Shown piece by piece: positions 26,780 to 33,780 of a stretch of DNA of 64,000 nt. This stretch comes from Acidobacteriota bacterium. GTDB lineage: Bacteria; Acidobacteriota; Vicinamibacteria; Vicinamibacterales; Fen-181. Numbering within the stretch: position 1 is the stretch's first letter; the number at the start of each line of letters is the position of its first letter. The translations under genes were made by a program, and so were the position numbers. The stretch lies in assembly GCA_017883185.1 (NCBI GenBank), contig JADGOB010000001.1:37797-101796 (forward strand). Reading direction: 5' to 3'. The notes beneath the pieces were generated by a model that saw nothing but the letters and a program-made list of their open reading frames with translations, was not told where the DNA came from and ran no database searches.

Positions 26780-27219
26780 TTTCCAAGTATTTTCGCCGCA
26801 AATACTTAGCTTCACCCACCCGCCTCCGCAACCCCTTGTGGCGTTCCAGTTTTGTTCCAGGTGCTGTTGTAGAGAGGCGGAGTGGAATCCCAGCCATCTC
26901 TACAGGTGCAGCGCGAAGTCGTAGGTGTGTTCGAGCTCGCGCATCCTGGCGCGAATCAGTTGGATTCCCGCAGAGACTTCTGCAGCGCCTCGACCACTGC
27001 CTGTCGTCCACTCCTCACCCGTGGCATGCACTGTAGCATCGCGGTACTTGGACCACAGTTCTTGGGAGTCCTTCAACATCGCCTGACGCTTTCGGTCGCC
27101 GCTCGCCAGAGTGGGCTCGAGGCACAGCGTCAGGGTCTGGTAGTAGTCGTCGAAGTGACGCCGCGTTGCGTTCTGCACATCCATCCGGCAGGAGTTGATG
27201 TCAGCCTGGGTCTGGGCGC

Positions 27220-28353
27220 TAGTGCTTAATTGCATAAGTTGACGATTGTGTTTCTCAACTGCGATCCCTTGACCTCTCGTTTGCGCCAGATGAATGGTTT
27301 CGCCCTTGGGCCGTATGCCGCGACGAAGGCCTCAATGGCGAGCCGCACGTCGTTCACACTGCGGAAGCTGGCCCCACGCAGGGCTTTGCGCGACAGGATG
27401 CCAAACCAGATCTCCACCTGGTTCAACCAACTGGCGGAGGTCGGGGTGAAATGGAAGCGGACGGTCGGGTGCGCGGCCAACCACGCGTCGTTCTTCTTAT
27501 GGATGCAGTAGTTGTCCAGAATCACGTGGATCTCATGGTCGTCACCAACATCGGCCAGGACCTCATCCATGAACGCGAGGAACTCGATCCGCCGCTTCTT
27601 CTCGGTGGTGGCGGTGTGAATGGCGCCGGTCGCCACGTCCAGGGCGGCGAAGAGGTTCAAGGTGCCGTGTCGCTTGTAGGTACTCTTGAAGCCTCGGACG
27701 ATCGTGCCGTTGTCGGTCATGACGTAGCCGGTGAGGCGCTCCAGAGCCTGAATGCTGGGTTTCTCGTCCACAGAAATCACCAGCGCGGCTTGGGGCGGAT
27801 TCAGGTACAGCCCGATGATGTCAGCCGCCTTCGCGGCGAATTCGGGATCCGTGCTCACACACCAGCTACGGTGCCGACTCAGACAAATGCCTTCTTTGCG
27901 TAGGACGCGCCAGACGGCATGCACGGACGTCTGGAGATGCTCGGCGACACCCGGACCATCCCACTGGGCCTGCCCCGCCGGGGGCACCTGTTCAAGCACG
28001 TCGAGCACGCGCTGGCGAAAGGCCGGGCCATACTGCACGGGCTTCCCCGGGCGGGCCCGATCGACCAGGCCTGCCAGCCCTTCAGACGCAAAGCGATTCC
28101 GCCACTCCATGACGGTATTGGGGCGAACCCGCAGACGGTGGGCAATCTGCGTGACCGGTTCGCCCTCAAGGCACGCGAGAACGATCCGGGCGCGTTCGAC
28201 CAAGCGCGCCTCCGTCGTCTTGCTGCGGCTCCACTCGTGCAAGGTCTCTCGATCCGCGGTCGCACACGGCGGAACACTCGCCTTCCTGGGCATAGGCACC
28301 TCCCTTGCCCAGGAATTTACATCATATCAGTTACTAACGCAAGTAATCACTAG
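27220..28353 (-). mobile_element. IS630-family insertion sequence with TA target duplication
   Basis: The element spans 27222-28351 (about 1130 bp) between TA dinucleotides at 27220-27221 and 28352-28353. Its ends are inverted repeats: GTGCTTAATTGCATAAGT at the left and, on the other strand, GTGATTACTTGCGTTAGT at the right, with a few mismatches. TA duplication is the hallmark of the IS630/Tc1 group. The disrupted host gene is restored in frame by exact excision, so the insertion looks recent. Confidence 0.92.
27226..28299 (-). CDS. IS630-family transposase
   Basis: A 357-residue intact DDE transposase. N-terminal helix-turn-helix domains (EPVTQIAHRLRVRPNTVMEWRNRF; VAEHLQTSVHAVWRVL) precede a catalytic RNase H-like domain with VISVDEKPSIQAL (first Asp), IHVILDNYCIHK (second Asp) and SWLNQVEIWFGILSRK (Glu). 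This is the usual IS630 length (about 340-370) and no frameshift is seen, so the element may still be active. The TAA stop lies inside the left terminal repeat. Confidence 0.95.
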   Translation of the reverse strand: MPMPRKASVPPCATADRETLHEWSRSKTTEARLVERARIVLACLEGEPVTQIAHRLRVRPNTVMEWRNRFASEGLAGLVDRARPGKPVQYGPAFRQRVLDVLEQVPPAGQAQWDGPGVAEHLQTSVHAVWRVLRKEGICLSRHRSWCVSTDPEFAAKAADIIGLYLNPPQAALVISVDEKPSIQALERLTGYVMTDNGTIVRGFKSTYKRHGTLNLFAALDVATGAIHTATTEKKRRIEFLAFMDEVLADVGDDHEIHVILDNYCIHKKNDAWLAAHPTVRFHFTPTSASWLNQVEIWFGILSRKALRGASFRSVNDVRLAIEAFVAAYGPRAKPFIWRKREVKGSQLRNTIVNLCN

Positions 28354-28786
28354 CACACTCTTTGCCTTCGTTGAGCATCGTGACATTGAAGGCCGCCTTC
28401 GCAGCCTCTTGGTGTTTCTGGTGCTTCTTGAACCACTCCCGCCTTGCGATGCCGTTCTCAGCTTGGCCTCGCGTGACGCCAAGGACGACGCGTGTTGCGA
28501 CGGCCTCCTCACCAACCTGGTTGTATGCCAATAGCGCATCCTGTCCTACGCTCGACTGCGACAAGTTCTTCGCGGCTTCGGAGGAAAGTGCGAACTTCAG
28601 CTGCCCCAGGTCGGTCTTCAACGTTATCTTCGAACCGTCAAGTCCAGTCACCCGACCCCAGTCGTAAAGGAGGTCAGGAACTTGATTGGACTGTCTTGAT
28701 ATTGCCGCTGCTAGACCATCGATTGAAACACTGCTCCCGATGAACGTAGAGACCGCAATCAATGTCGCAGCAACGATGGTCTTCAT

Positions 28787-29178
28787 GCGGCGGATTCTAC
28801 ATCAGCTCTCAAGGTCGCCGATGGAGGCGGGTGGAACTGGAACAGCAGGAATAGCCGTGTTCCTGTCTTGTTCCTCTCCCCAGGCTTTTGTGCGGTGTCA
28901 TCTCAAGGATCTGTTGGCGGAAGCGCCTGGGAGTCGAAGCCGCTCCGCAGTTCGTGTAACTCATTTAAGTATAAGCATTTAAACGAGTTAGCCTGCTTCC
29001 GCTAGAACCGCCACAACCCCAAGACTTATCGCCAGATCTTCCTCGGTGATTTCACGATGTCACTTCGCCAGATTACGCCACAATCCGTGAGGTAACAGGC
29101 CTTCCCGTGGCACTCTCGCGTGGCACCACACGCTCTCTCTGACCTCTGCCGCGCGGCACCCCTGTCATCTTCCGAACC
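28787..29178. other. Gene-free stretch with inverted selC fragment and AT-rich palindrome
   Basis: No credible gene. 28914-28938 is the exact inverted copy of the tRNA-Sec 3' end. Next to it (about 28957-28991) is an AT-rich palindrome, TAACTCATTTAA/TTAAACGAGTTA, 12-bp arms with one mismatch. This pairing of a tRNA fragment and a palindrome resembles the edge of a decayed integrated element. Confidence 0.6.
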
Positions 29179-29271
29179 TCAGTGAGCGCGGTCAGGTTGA
29201 TCGGCTGACTCATCGGCCAGGAGCTGGAAGTTGAGCGACTCGGTGGTGCCTTCCGGGATGTTGAATGTCAT
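29179..29271 (-). pseudogene. Frameshifted phage-like protein remnant
   Basis: From ATG 29271, with GAGAGG upstream, the 30-codon ORF starts MTFNIPEGTTESLNFQLLAD, which resembles the beginning of phage structural proteins with a DGxPINLTG strand. It then ends prematurely. In the +1 frame from 29204 the sequence continues PINLTALTEV, the expected next strand, so a frameshift near 29205 is likely. I recognise the pattern only by analogy. It supports a decayed prophage next to selC. Confidence 0.45.
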
Positions 29272-29724
29272 CGGACCCTCTCTGTCGTTCGGACGGGCAG
29301 TGGGCTGCGCGAAGCCCATGCCGGTATGAGGTAGGCGACCGCCGCCAGATCTTCGAGGCTCACGTCCATGCGTCGCGGTGTCAGCAGCTCGAGCACTCGG
29401 CCGGTCGACAAGCCACGCTCCGTGCGGCGGGGAGCCGCGCCAGGGTCCTCCGCCCGGCGACCAGTGCCCGATCACGTCGGATCGGCGTCACCACCCGGAC
29501 CTCTGACGCCCAAGGCATCGCTTGGGCGGCCGCCAGCTCGAGCCCGCTGAGTCCCGATCGTAGACCGCCAGATCCGAGAGCGGACCCGGCAGGTACGCGC
29601 ACCAGGTGCTCGCCTGGCTCTCCTGATCCACTGGCTCGGCACGCAGATCGAAGTCGAGCGCGCGGTGTCACCTCGCGGACCGGGATTTCAATGAGACTGG
29701 AGAATAGCCGTCGCGAGGGAGGGA
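29272..29724. other. Degenerate stretch without an intact gene
   Basis: Several short overlapping ORFs occur in different frames on the minus strand, for example a fragment reading LEDLAAVAYLIPAWASRSP. None has a consistent start, ribosome site or recognisable domain. I take this to be decayed accessory DNA, consistent with the adjacent phage-like remnant and toxin-antitoxin pair. Confidence 0.45.
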
Positions 29725-29991
29725 CTACTTGATCACCTTCAGTCGACGAAGGTCATCTTCAGACCACCCGATGTCCTTGAGCAACGCGCCGAGCAGCGAC
29801 TTATTACCGTAGGACTTCTTGGCGCGACGGTGAATCGAAACGCGGCGCCGCTTCTCGCCATCGCCCTTGGTGTAAATGACGATCGAACCGGTCTTGCAGT
29901 CGGGTGCCCATCCGTCCCGCTGAAGGGCGCTGCACAGCTCTTCTGTGGTGATGTTCCTTATCTGGTCCCAGACAGCTGTGGCGAAGGCCAT
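29725..29991 (-). CDS. hicA: HicA-family toxin-like protein
   Basis: An 88-residue YcfA/HicA-type double-stranded-RNA-binding fold: ITTEELCSALQRDGWAPDCKTGSIVIYTKGDG, RRVSIHRRAKKSYGNKSLLGALLKDIGWSEDDLRRLKVIK. HicA toxins cleave mRNA. The usual catalytic His after Gly-Ser (GSHxxF) is Ile here (GSIVIY), but His in VSIHRR and the DIGWxxxDLRRLK tail match a recognised longer HicA variant. I chose ATG 29991 over the track's 30192. It overlaps hicB by 34 nt, with the antitoxin gene first. Confidence 0.75.
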   Translation of the reverse strand: MAFATAVWDQIRNITTEELCSALQRDGWAPDCKTGSIVIYTKGDGEKRRRVSIHRRAKKSYGNKSLLGALLKDIGWSEDDLRRLKVIK

Positions 29992-30296
29992 CGGAACTGG
30001 ACCCGTCGAATCGCTGTCGGTGGAACGAGCGGGCGATCGTCTGCCTGCGCGACTTCGAGGCTGGCCCCGATGGGAATCGGGTCGCCGTGCCGAATGTAGG
30101 ACTCCAAGTAACAGTTGACCGCCTGCATCGCGGCATTCACGGCTTCGTCTTCGGTCTCCCCGCCGACGTGCAGGCCCTCCAAGCCGGGGCAATACGCGTG
30201 GTATTCGCCTTCGTCGCGTTCAACGGCAATCACCACCTTGAAGGTGATCGGCGTCGGCTTTGGGCGGATCCAGTCGATGAATGCTTTCGGGAACAT
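29958..30296 (-). CDS. hicB: HicB-family antitoxin-like protein
   Basis: A 112-residue protein with the partially degenerate RNase H-like fold of HicB: FKVVIAVERDEGEYHAYCPGLEGLHVGGETEDEAVNAAMQAVNCYLESYIRHGDPIP. It should bind and neutralise the toxin encoded immediately downstream. The tail (VPPTAIRRVQFRWP) shows no obvious ribbon-helix-helix. ATG 30296 replaces the track's 30395 because the family begins near ITFKVVIA. Stand-alone pairs like this are common in mobile or accessory regions. Confidence 0.8.
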   Translation of the reverse strand: MFPKAFIDWIRPKPTPITFKVVIAVERDEGEYHAYCPGLEGLHVGGETEDEAVNAAMQAVNCYLESYIRHGDPIPIGASLEVAQADDRPLVPPTAIRRVQFRWPSPQLSGTR

Positions 30297-30627
30297 AAGG
30301 AGTGGCCTCAACCAAGCGGGGGACGTGTTGAGGGTGAGAATGTTACACCATCTTGGACGCCCCAGGGACGGCGAAAGTTCCCGGCCAGAAGCCACCCTTC
30401 TCTTCCAGTTATCGGCAGGTTCACCACCGAGTGTATGCCCTTCGCCTGCGGCTGTCCACGTCCACTGCGGCGACTTCTACCGTAGCGAAAGACCCCGCAT
30501 GGCATCCCTTGGCATCCTCGGCGAGGCAATGGTAGTACGTCGTGCGGAAACTCCCCAGGATGGCTACCCCGCCATCGAGCCGACACCTGGCCAGCGCGTC
30601 GGCGAGGGTCCTCGCGTCGGGGCGGAG
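30297..30627. other. Intergenic region between hicB and the second cold-shock gene
   Basis: 331 nt without a credible gene. It contains the presumed hicBA promoter: minus-strand TGTAACATT near 30337-30345 could be an extended -10, with no convincing -35. It also contains the downstream end of the cold-shock transcription unit. ORFs in this area are shadows. Confidence 0.4.
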
Positions 30628-30831
30628 CTACAACTCGATGCGGATGTTGTTGGCTCGCGGCCCCTTGTTCGACGGTTCCTCGTCGAAATTCACCCGCTGC
30701 CCTTCGTTCAGCTGATCGAACACGCCCTGGGCCACGGCGCTCCGGTGGAAGAACCACTCCTGGCCAGCGTCGTCGCGAATGAATCCAAAACCACGGTCAC
30801 GCACGAGTCGCTTGATCGTTCCGTTCGGCAT
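30628..30831 (-). CDS. Cold-shock domain protein (CspA family)
   Basis: A 67-residue cold-shock domain: MPNGTIKRLVRDRGFGFIRDDAG (RNP1 RGFGFI), EWFFHRSAV (RNP2) and LNEGQRVNFDEEPSNKGPRANNIRIEL. An AAGGAG ribosome site lies 8 nt before the ATG. It binds single-stranded nucleic acid, probably as an RNA chaperone. It differs from the 26285 gene in about half its residues, so it is an old paralogue rather than a recent copy. Confidence 0.93.
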   Translation of the reverse strand: MPNGTIKRLVRDRGFGFIRDDAGQEWFFHRSAVAQGVFDQLNEGQRVNFDEEPSNKGPRANNIRIEL

Positions 30832-31038
30832 CCGAGTCTCCTTCGGTCGACGTCCCCCCTTTGGGACCCAGTAGCAGCGATCAAGTTCCGTTCCAGCTGA
30901 GCCTCGGGCCGGACTTGACGATATTGCCCGAATCCACGCGTGTTTGGTGGGCTTCGGATGACCGGACCCGAAACGGCGTGTATGAATTCCGACGGTCCGG
31001 TGACTTGAAGCTGTGCAGCTCCAGAAAAGGTGGCAGCG

Positions 31039-31338
31039 TCAGCACATGCCGCCGACCACCGCCTGCTCGTGAACGACCAGGATGTCCTCCGGCGAGTCGC
31101 CGACTTCGATCCGTGCGCCGTCCAGGTCGGACGCCGCCTTGAAGTCGGCGTAGATGGTCAGGCCGTCGAGAGCAAACACCTGCTCGCCTGACCGGGCGCC
31201 GGACGGCGCTGGCGTGAGTCGGTAGCCGAGGGCGCCGCAGCCGCCGGCAAACGACAGCCGAAGGGCGGGCCTGCTGGAATCGCGAGCCAGAGAGTCGGAA
31301 ATCGCCTGTCGCGCCTCCGGTGTGACGGTGATGGTCAT
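31039..31338 (-). CDS. HesB/IscA-like protein with reduced cysteine set
   Basis: A 99-residue protein with the A-type carrier fold: ITVTPEARQAISDSL, LRLSFAGGCGALGYRLT, FALDGLTIYADFKAASDLDGARIEVG and a C-terminal VVGGMC. Family members acting in Fe-S assembly carry a first Cys and a C-terminal CxC/CGC; here only the GGCG cysteine and the final Cys remain. It may be an Fe-S or iron-binding HesB-like protein of altered function. ATG overlaps the PHP gene stop (ATGA), so it is translationally coupled. Confidence 0.8.
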   Translation of the reverse strand: MTITVTPEARQAISDSLARDSSRPALRLSFAGGCGALGYRLTPAPSGARSGEQVFALDGLTIYADFKAASDLDGARIEVGDSPEDILVVHEQAVVGGMC

Positions 31339-32192
31339 AGGGACTTCGTCAACCGGCGCGCCTCGCGCGCCGCCTCAGAACGCTGCTTCAGTGCCTCGTA
31401 CGCCGCGGCCGGCAGCGAAACGGACCCGGGGCGCGCAGGGCCGTGAGCGGGATCGCCGTGGTAGTCGGACCCGCCGGACATGGCGAGGCCGAGTCGTTCC
31501 GCCAGGATGCGGTAGTGCGTGGTCATCTCGGGCGAATGCTCGGAGTAATACGCCTCGAGGGCGTCCAGCCCGGACGCCGCAATCGGCGGAATCCACTCGT
31601 CGTGACCCATGAGGCCTGGGTGCGCCAGCGAGGCGATCCCGCCCGCTTCGTGAATGAGCGTCACGACATCCTGCGGAGACGGCGCCCGGCGAGGCACCCA
31701 CGCGGCACCGTTCTCGGCGAGGTAGAGATCGAACGCCTCCCGCGTTGTCCGGACGTGCCGGGCGCGGAGCAGCGCACGCGCGAGTAGCGGTCGGCCAATC
31801 CACCTGGCGTCGAGGCCCCCGTGCCCGCCGAGCACTTCGTCGGCGTCCACGTGAAGCCCTAGGGCGTCGAGTTTGTCGATCATCTCCCGCACGCGCCGGC
31901 GGCGGTCGGTCACCTGTGCGTCGAGAAACTCCGTCAGGACGGCGGAATGATGATCGAGGAAATATCCGAGGACGTGCACGTCCACGTCCTCGTAGATCGC
32001 CGTGATCTCGATCCCCGGCACCCACTCGACCTCCGCGGTCGCGCACGCCGCCGCCACGCGGTCGAGGCCGGCCACCGTGTCGTGGTCCGTCACCGAGATC
32101 GTGTCCAGGCGGGCGCGCACCGCGGCCTGTACGAGATCCTCGGGCGACGAGCGCCCGTCCGAGGCTGTTGTGTGGAGGTGGAGATCAATCAC
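31335..32192 (-). CDS. PHP-domain phosphoesterase
   Basis: A 285-residue PHP phosphoesterase of the YciV/RNase AM type, which hydrolyses nucleotide or oligonucleotide phosphates with a metal cluster. It has IDLHLHTTASDGRSSPEDLV (HxHxxxSDG), ISVTDHDTVAG (DHD), WVPGIEIT, GGIASLAHPG and MSGGSDYHG for the metal ligands. The start is GTG at 32192, which overlaps the preceding stop as GTGA. The track ORF extending to 32978 is a shadow of the Fur gene. YciV acts on 3'-phosphoadenosine 5'-phosphate and on RNA 5' ends in E. coli; the substrate here is unproven. Confidence 0.9.
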   Translation of the reverse strand: MIDLHLHTTASDGRSSPEDLVQAAVRARLDTISVTDHDTVAGLDRVAAACATAEVEWVPGIEITAIYEDVDVHVLGYFLDHHSAVLTEFLDAQVTDRRRRVREMIDKLDALGLHVDADEVLGGHGGLDARWIGRPLLARALLRARHVRTTREAFDLYLAENGAAWVPRRAPSPQDVVTLIHEAGGIASLAHPGLMGHDEWIPPIAASGLDALEAYYSEHSPEMTTHYRILAERLGLAMSGGSDYHGDPAHGPARPGSVSLPAAAYEALKQRSEAAREARRLTKSL

Positions 32193-33163
32193 GCGTGGAC
32201 CCGGGTCCGGCGCGGCGAGCCGGGACGCCGGCGCTGCCCCTGGCGTCGGGCCAGCGCCCGGTATTCCCTGATGAGCAATTCGATGTGGCCCCGCTCCTCG
32301 CTCGCGAACTCGAGGAAGATCTGCTTGCCTTCCGAGTCCTCGAAACGCTCGCCGTACCGCTTGAAGAACCTGTGCGAGGCGCGCTCGCACCGGATGCCAA
32401 TCATCAGGGCCTGCCGGTCGTCCACGCCGCGCGCCACCTGCTCGGCGCCCGACGCGAAGAGGCCGTTGGCGGCTCCCTTGAAGAAGAGGAACGTCGGGCG
32501 CGACTCGAGCCGGGAATCCTGCGACAGCAGACGCTGGTAGCGCTGCTCGAGCTTCGAGAGATGCTCGCGTTCCTCGGCGGCCAGTTTCTGGAAGACGGCC
32601 TTCCCGCGCGCATCCTGCGTCACCCGCGCCACGCGCACGTAGAACTCGAACCCTGACCGCTCGGTCGCGATCGCGATGCGCATCGCGTCGCGTGCGAACA
32701 GCAGTTCCGTGGTCACCGCGTCGGCCGGCTCGGCTCGGCCCGTCCGGCACTCCTCGCACGTGCCGTAAATCTGCAGCACGCTCTCGCGCGCAGAGAAGTT
32801 CCTCGCCGTCGCGATCTCCTCGATCAGCGCCTCGATGTCCGAGCTCAGGAACTCGGACGATCGGTTGCACGACTGGCAGATGAGATGGAAGTGCCGAGGG
32901 TGCCGGTAGGAGTGCTCGAAGCGGAAGCGGCCCTCGCCGAAATCTACTTTCCTGGCAATCCCGGCCTCGACCATCCACTGCAGCGACCGATAGACCGTCG
33001 CCCGGCTGACCTGCTGGTCTTCCCGGTGGATCAGGTCGTAGAGGTCATCCGCGCTGAGGTGTCCTTCGTGACGAAGGAACACGTTCAGGATGAACTCCCG
33101 CTTGCTGGAGCGCTTGCTCCCGGGAGGGCGCAGGCCGTCGAGGTCGGCAAGGACATGGGCCAT
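32189..33163 (-). CDS. Fur-family repressor fused to a rubrerythrin-type diiron domain
   Basis: A 324-residue fusion. Residues about 15-145 are a Fur/PerR regulator: SKREFILNVFLRHEGHLSADDLYDLI, VSRATVYRSLQWMVEAGI (winged helix), FRFEHSYRHPRHFHLICQSCNRSSEF (metal site with CxxC) and a second CEEC. Residues about 155-310 are a ferritin-like four-helix bundle with the full diiron ligand set: E in ATERSGFE, ExxH in AEEREHL, E in IRCERASH and ExxH in SEERGHI. I chose ATG 33163 rather than 33277. A metal-sensing repressor joined to an oxidoreductase or peroxidase-like module suggests iron/peroxide sensing. The neighbours are Fe-S genes. Confidence 0.88.
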   Translation of the reverse strand: MAHVLADLDGLRPPGSKRSSKREFILNVFLRHEGHLSADDLYDLIHREDQQVSRATVYRSLQWMVEAGIARKVDFGEGRFRFEHSYRHPRHFHLICQSCNRSSEFLSSDIEALIEEIATARNFSARESVLQIYGTCEECRTGRAEPADAVTTELLFARDAMRIAIATERSGFEFYVRVARVTQDARGKAVFQKLAAEEREHLSKLEQRYQRLLSQDSRLESRPTFLFFKGAANGLFASGAEQVARGVDDRQALMIGIRCERASHRFFKRYGERFEDSEGKQIFLEFASEERGHIELLIREYRALARRQGQRRRPGSPRRTRVHA

Positions 33164-33228
33164 GGCAGTTGCGGTTCGAGTCCGCGGAAGCACGTTTCGG
33201 CCGGAAGCCGCAACTGCCCCGGCCGGGA

Positions 33229-33597
33229 TCAGTGGCCGCCGTCGTCCTCGGTGGTGAACGACTGGCCGCATCCGCACGTGGACACGGCGTTGGGGTTGCG
33301 GATGGTGAAGCCGCCTCCGGCGATGTTGTCCACGAAATCCACTTCGGCGCCTTTCAGGTAGCGCACGCTGATCGGATCGACGTAGAGCTTAACGCCATTG
33401 GACTGGAACACCTGGTCGGTGGCACCAGGGCTGTCCTCGATCATCAAACCGTACTGGAAGCCCGAGCATCCCCCGCCCTGGACGAATACCCGCAGGCCGG
33501 ACGCCTGCTTGTTCTCCTCGGTCAGCAGTTCGGCGACCTTCGACGCCGCCATCGAGGACACGTTGATGAACGACTCGCTCACGTTAGTGGTGATCAT
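33229..33597 (-). CDS. erpA: A-type Fe-S carrier (ErpA/IscA family)
   Basis: A 122-residue iron-sulfur cluster carrier. INVSSMAASKVAELLTEENKQASGLRVFVQGGGCSGFQYGL carries the first cysteine, FVDNIAGGGFTIRNPNAVSTCGCGQSF the C-terminal CGC pair. These three cysteines bind the cluster for delivery to apo-proteins. ATG 33597 is used. The upstream GGAG is 17 nt away, an unusually long spacing. A TATAAT lies just upstream on the minus strand (complement of 33625-33630). It starts the run erpA, fur-rubrerythrin, PHP, hesB-like. Confidence 0.93.
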   Translation of the reverse strand: MITTNVSESFINVSSMAASKVAELLTEENKQASGLRVFVQGGGCSGFQYGLMIEDSPGATDQVFQSNGVKLYVDPISVRYLKGAEVDFVDNIAGGGFTIRNPNAVSTCGCGQSFTTEDDGGH

Positions 33598-33624
33598 TTG
33601 GTGTAAGGGGGTCTCCTTCACGCG

Positions 33625-33630
33625 ATTATA
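33625..33630 (-). promoter_or_regulatory. -10 box upstream of erpA
   Basis: A perfect TATAAT on the minus strand (ATTATA at 33625-33630) sits 28 nt before the erpA start. A GAAGGAG follows it. No good -35 was found; TTGCGC is 20 nt away. It is a reasonable promoter for the erpA-fur-PHP-hesB run. Confidence 0.55.
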
Positions 33631-33680
33631 CCAAGGCGTGCACAGGGTGTGCGCAAAAAGAGGCCGGGGCGGCAATCAGC

Positions 33681-33700
33681 GACTTCGCGCATAAGGGACT
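33681..33700 (-). repeat. Partial copy of the 42-nt family B repeat
   Basis: The 20 nt GACTTCGCGCATAAGGGACT are identical to the end of the copy at 42273-42314 and one base from the copy inside prmC (38291-38332). It lies between fumA and erpA. Confidence 0.75.
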
Positions 33701-33731
33701 GAGGCCCGACCAGCCACGCATGGGTGCGGGC

Positions 33732-33774
33732 GGGGTCAGGTCATGAAAAAGGCATCAATTCAAGACCTGACCCC
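33732..33774. repeat. REP-like palindrome
   Basis: GGGGTCAGGTC (33732-33742) pairs perfectly with GACCTGACCCC (33764-33774) around a 21-nt AT-richer loop, just downstream of the fumarase stop. This 11-bp stem could serve as a terminator or REP element. Confidence 0.85.
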
Positions 33775-33780
33775 ACGGGG

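Larger units (their letters stand above)
26900..28786 (-). pseudogene. LprI-domain secreted protein gene interrupted by IS630
   Basis: The upstream part (28786 to 28352) encodes a signal peptide (MKTIVAATLIAVSTFIGSSVS) and ends in the IS as ECASDYLR-stop. The downstream part (27219 to 26900) begins AQTQADINSC, the start of an LprI/DUF1311-like cysteine-containing domain (lysozyme-inhibitor type). Removing the IS with one TA rejoins the halves in frame as KECASAQTQADINSC, so this was one gene of about 250 codons. Codon use and lower GC (28.3-28.8 kb) differ from the neighbours, suggesting acquisition. The track's 150-aa and 111-aa ORFs are its two halves. Confidence 0.85.
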
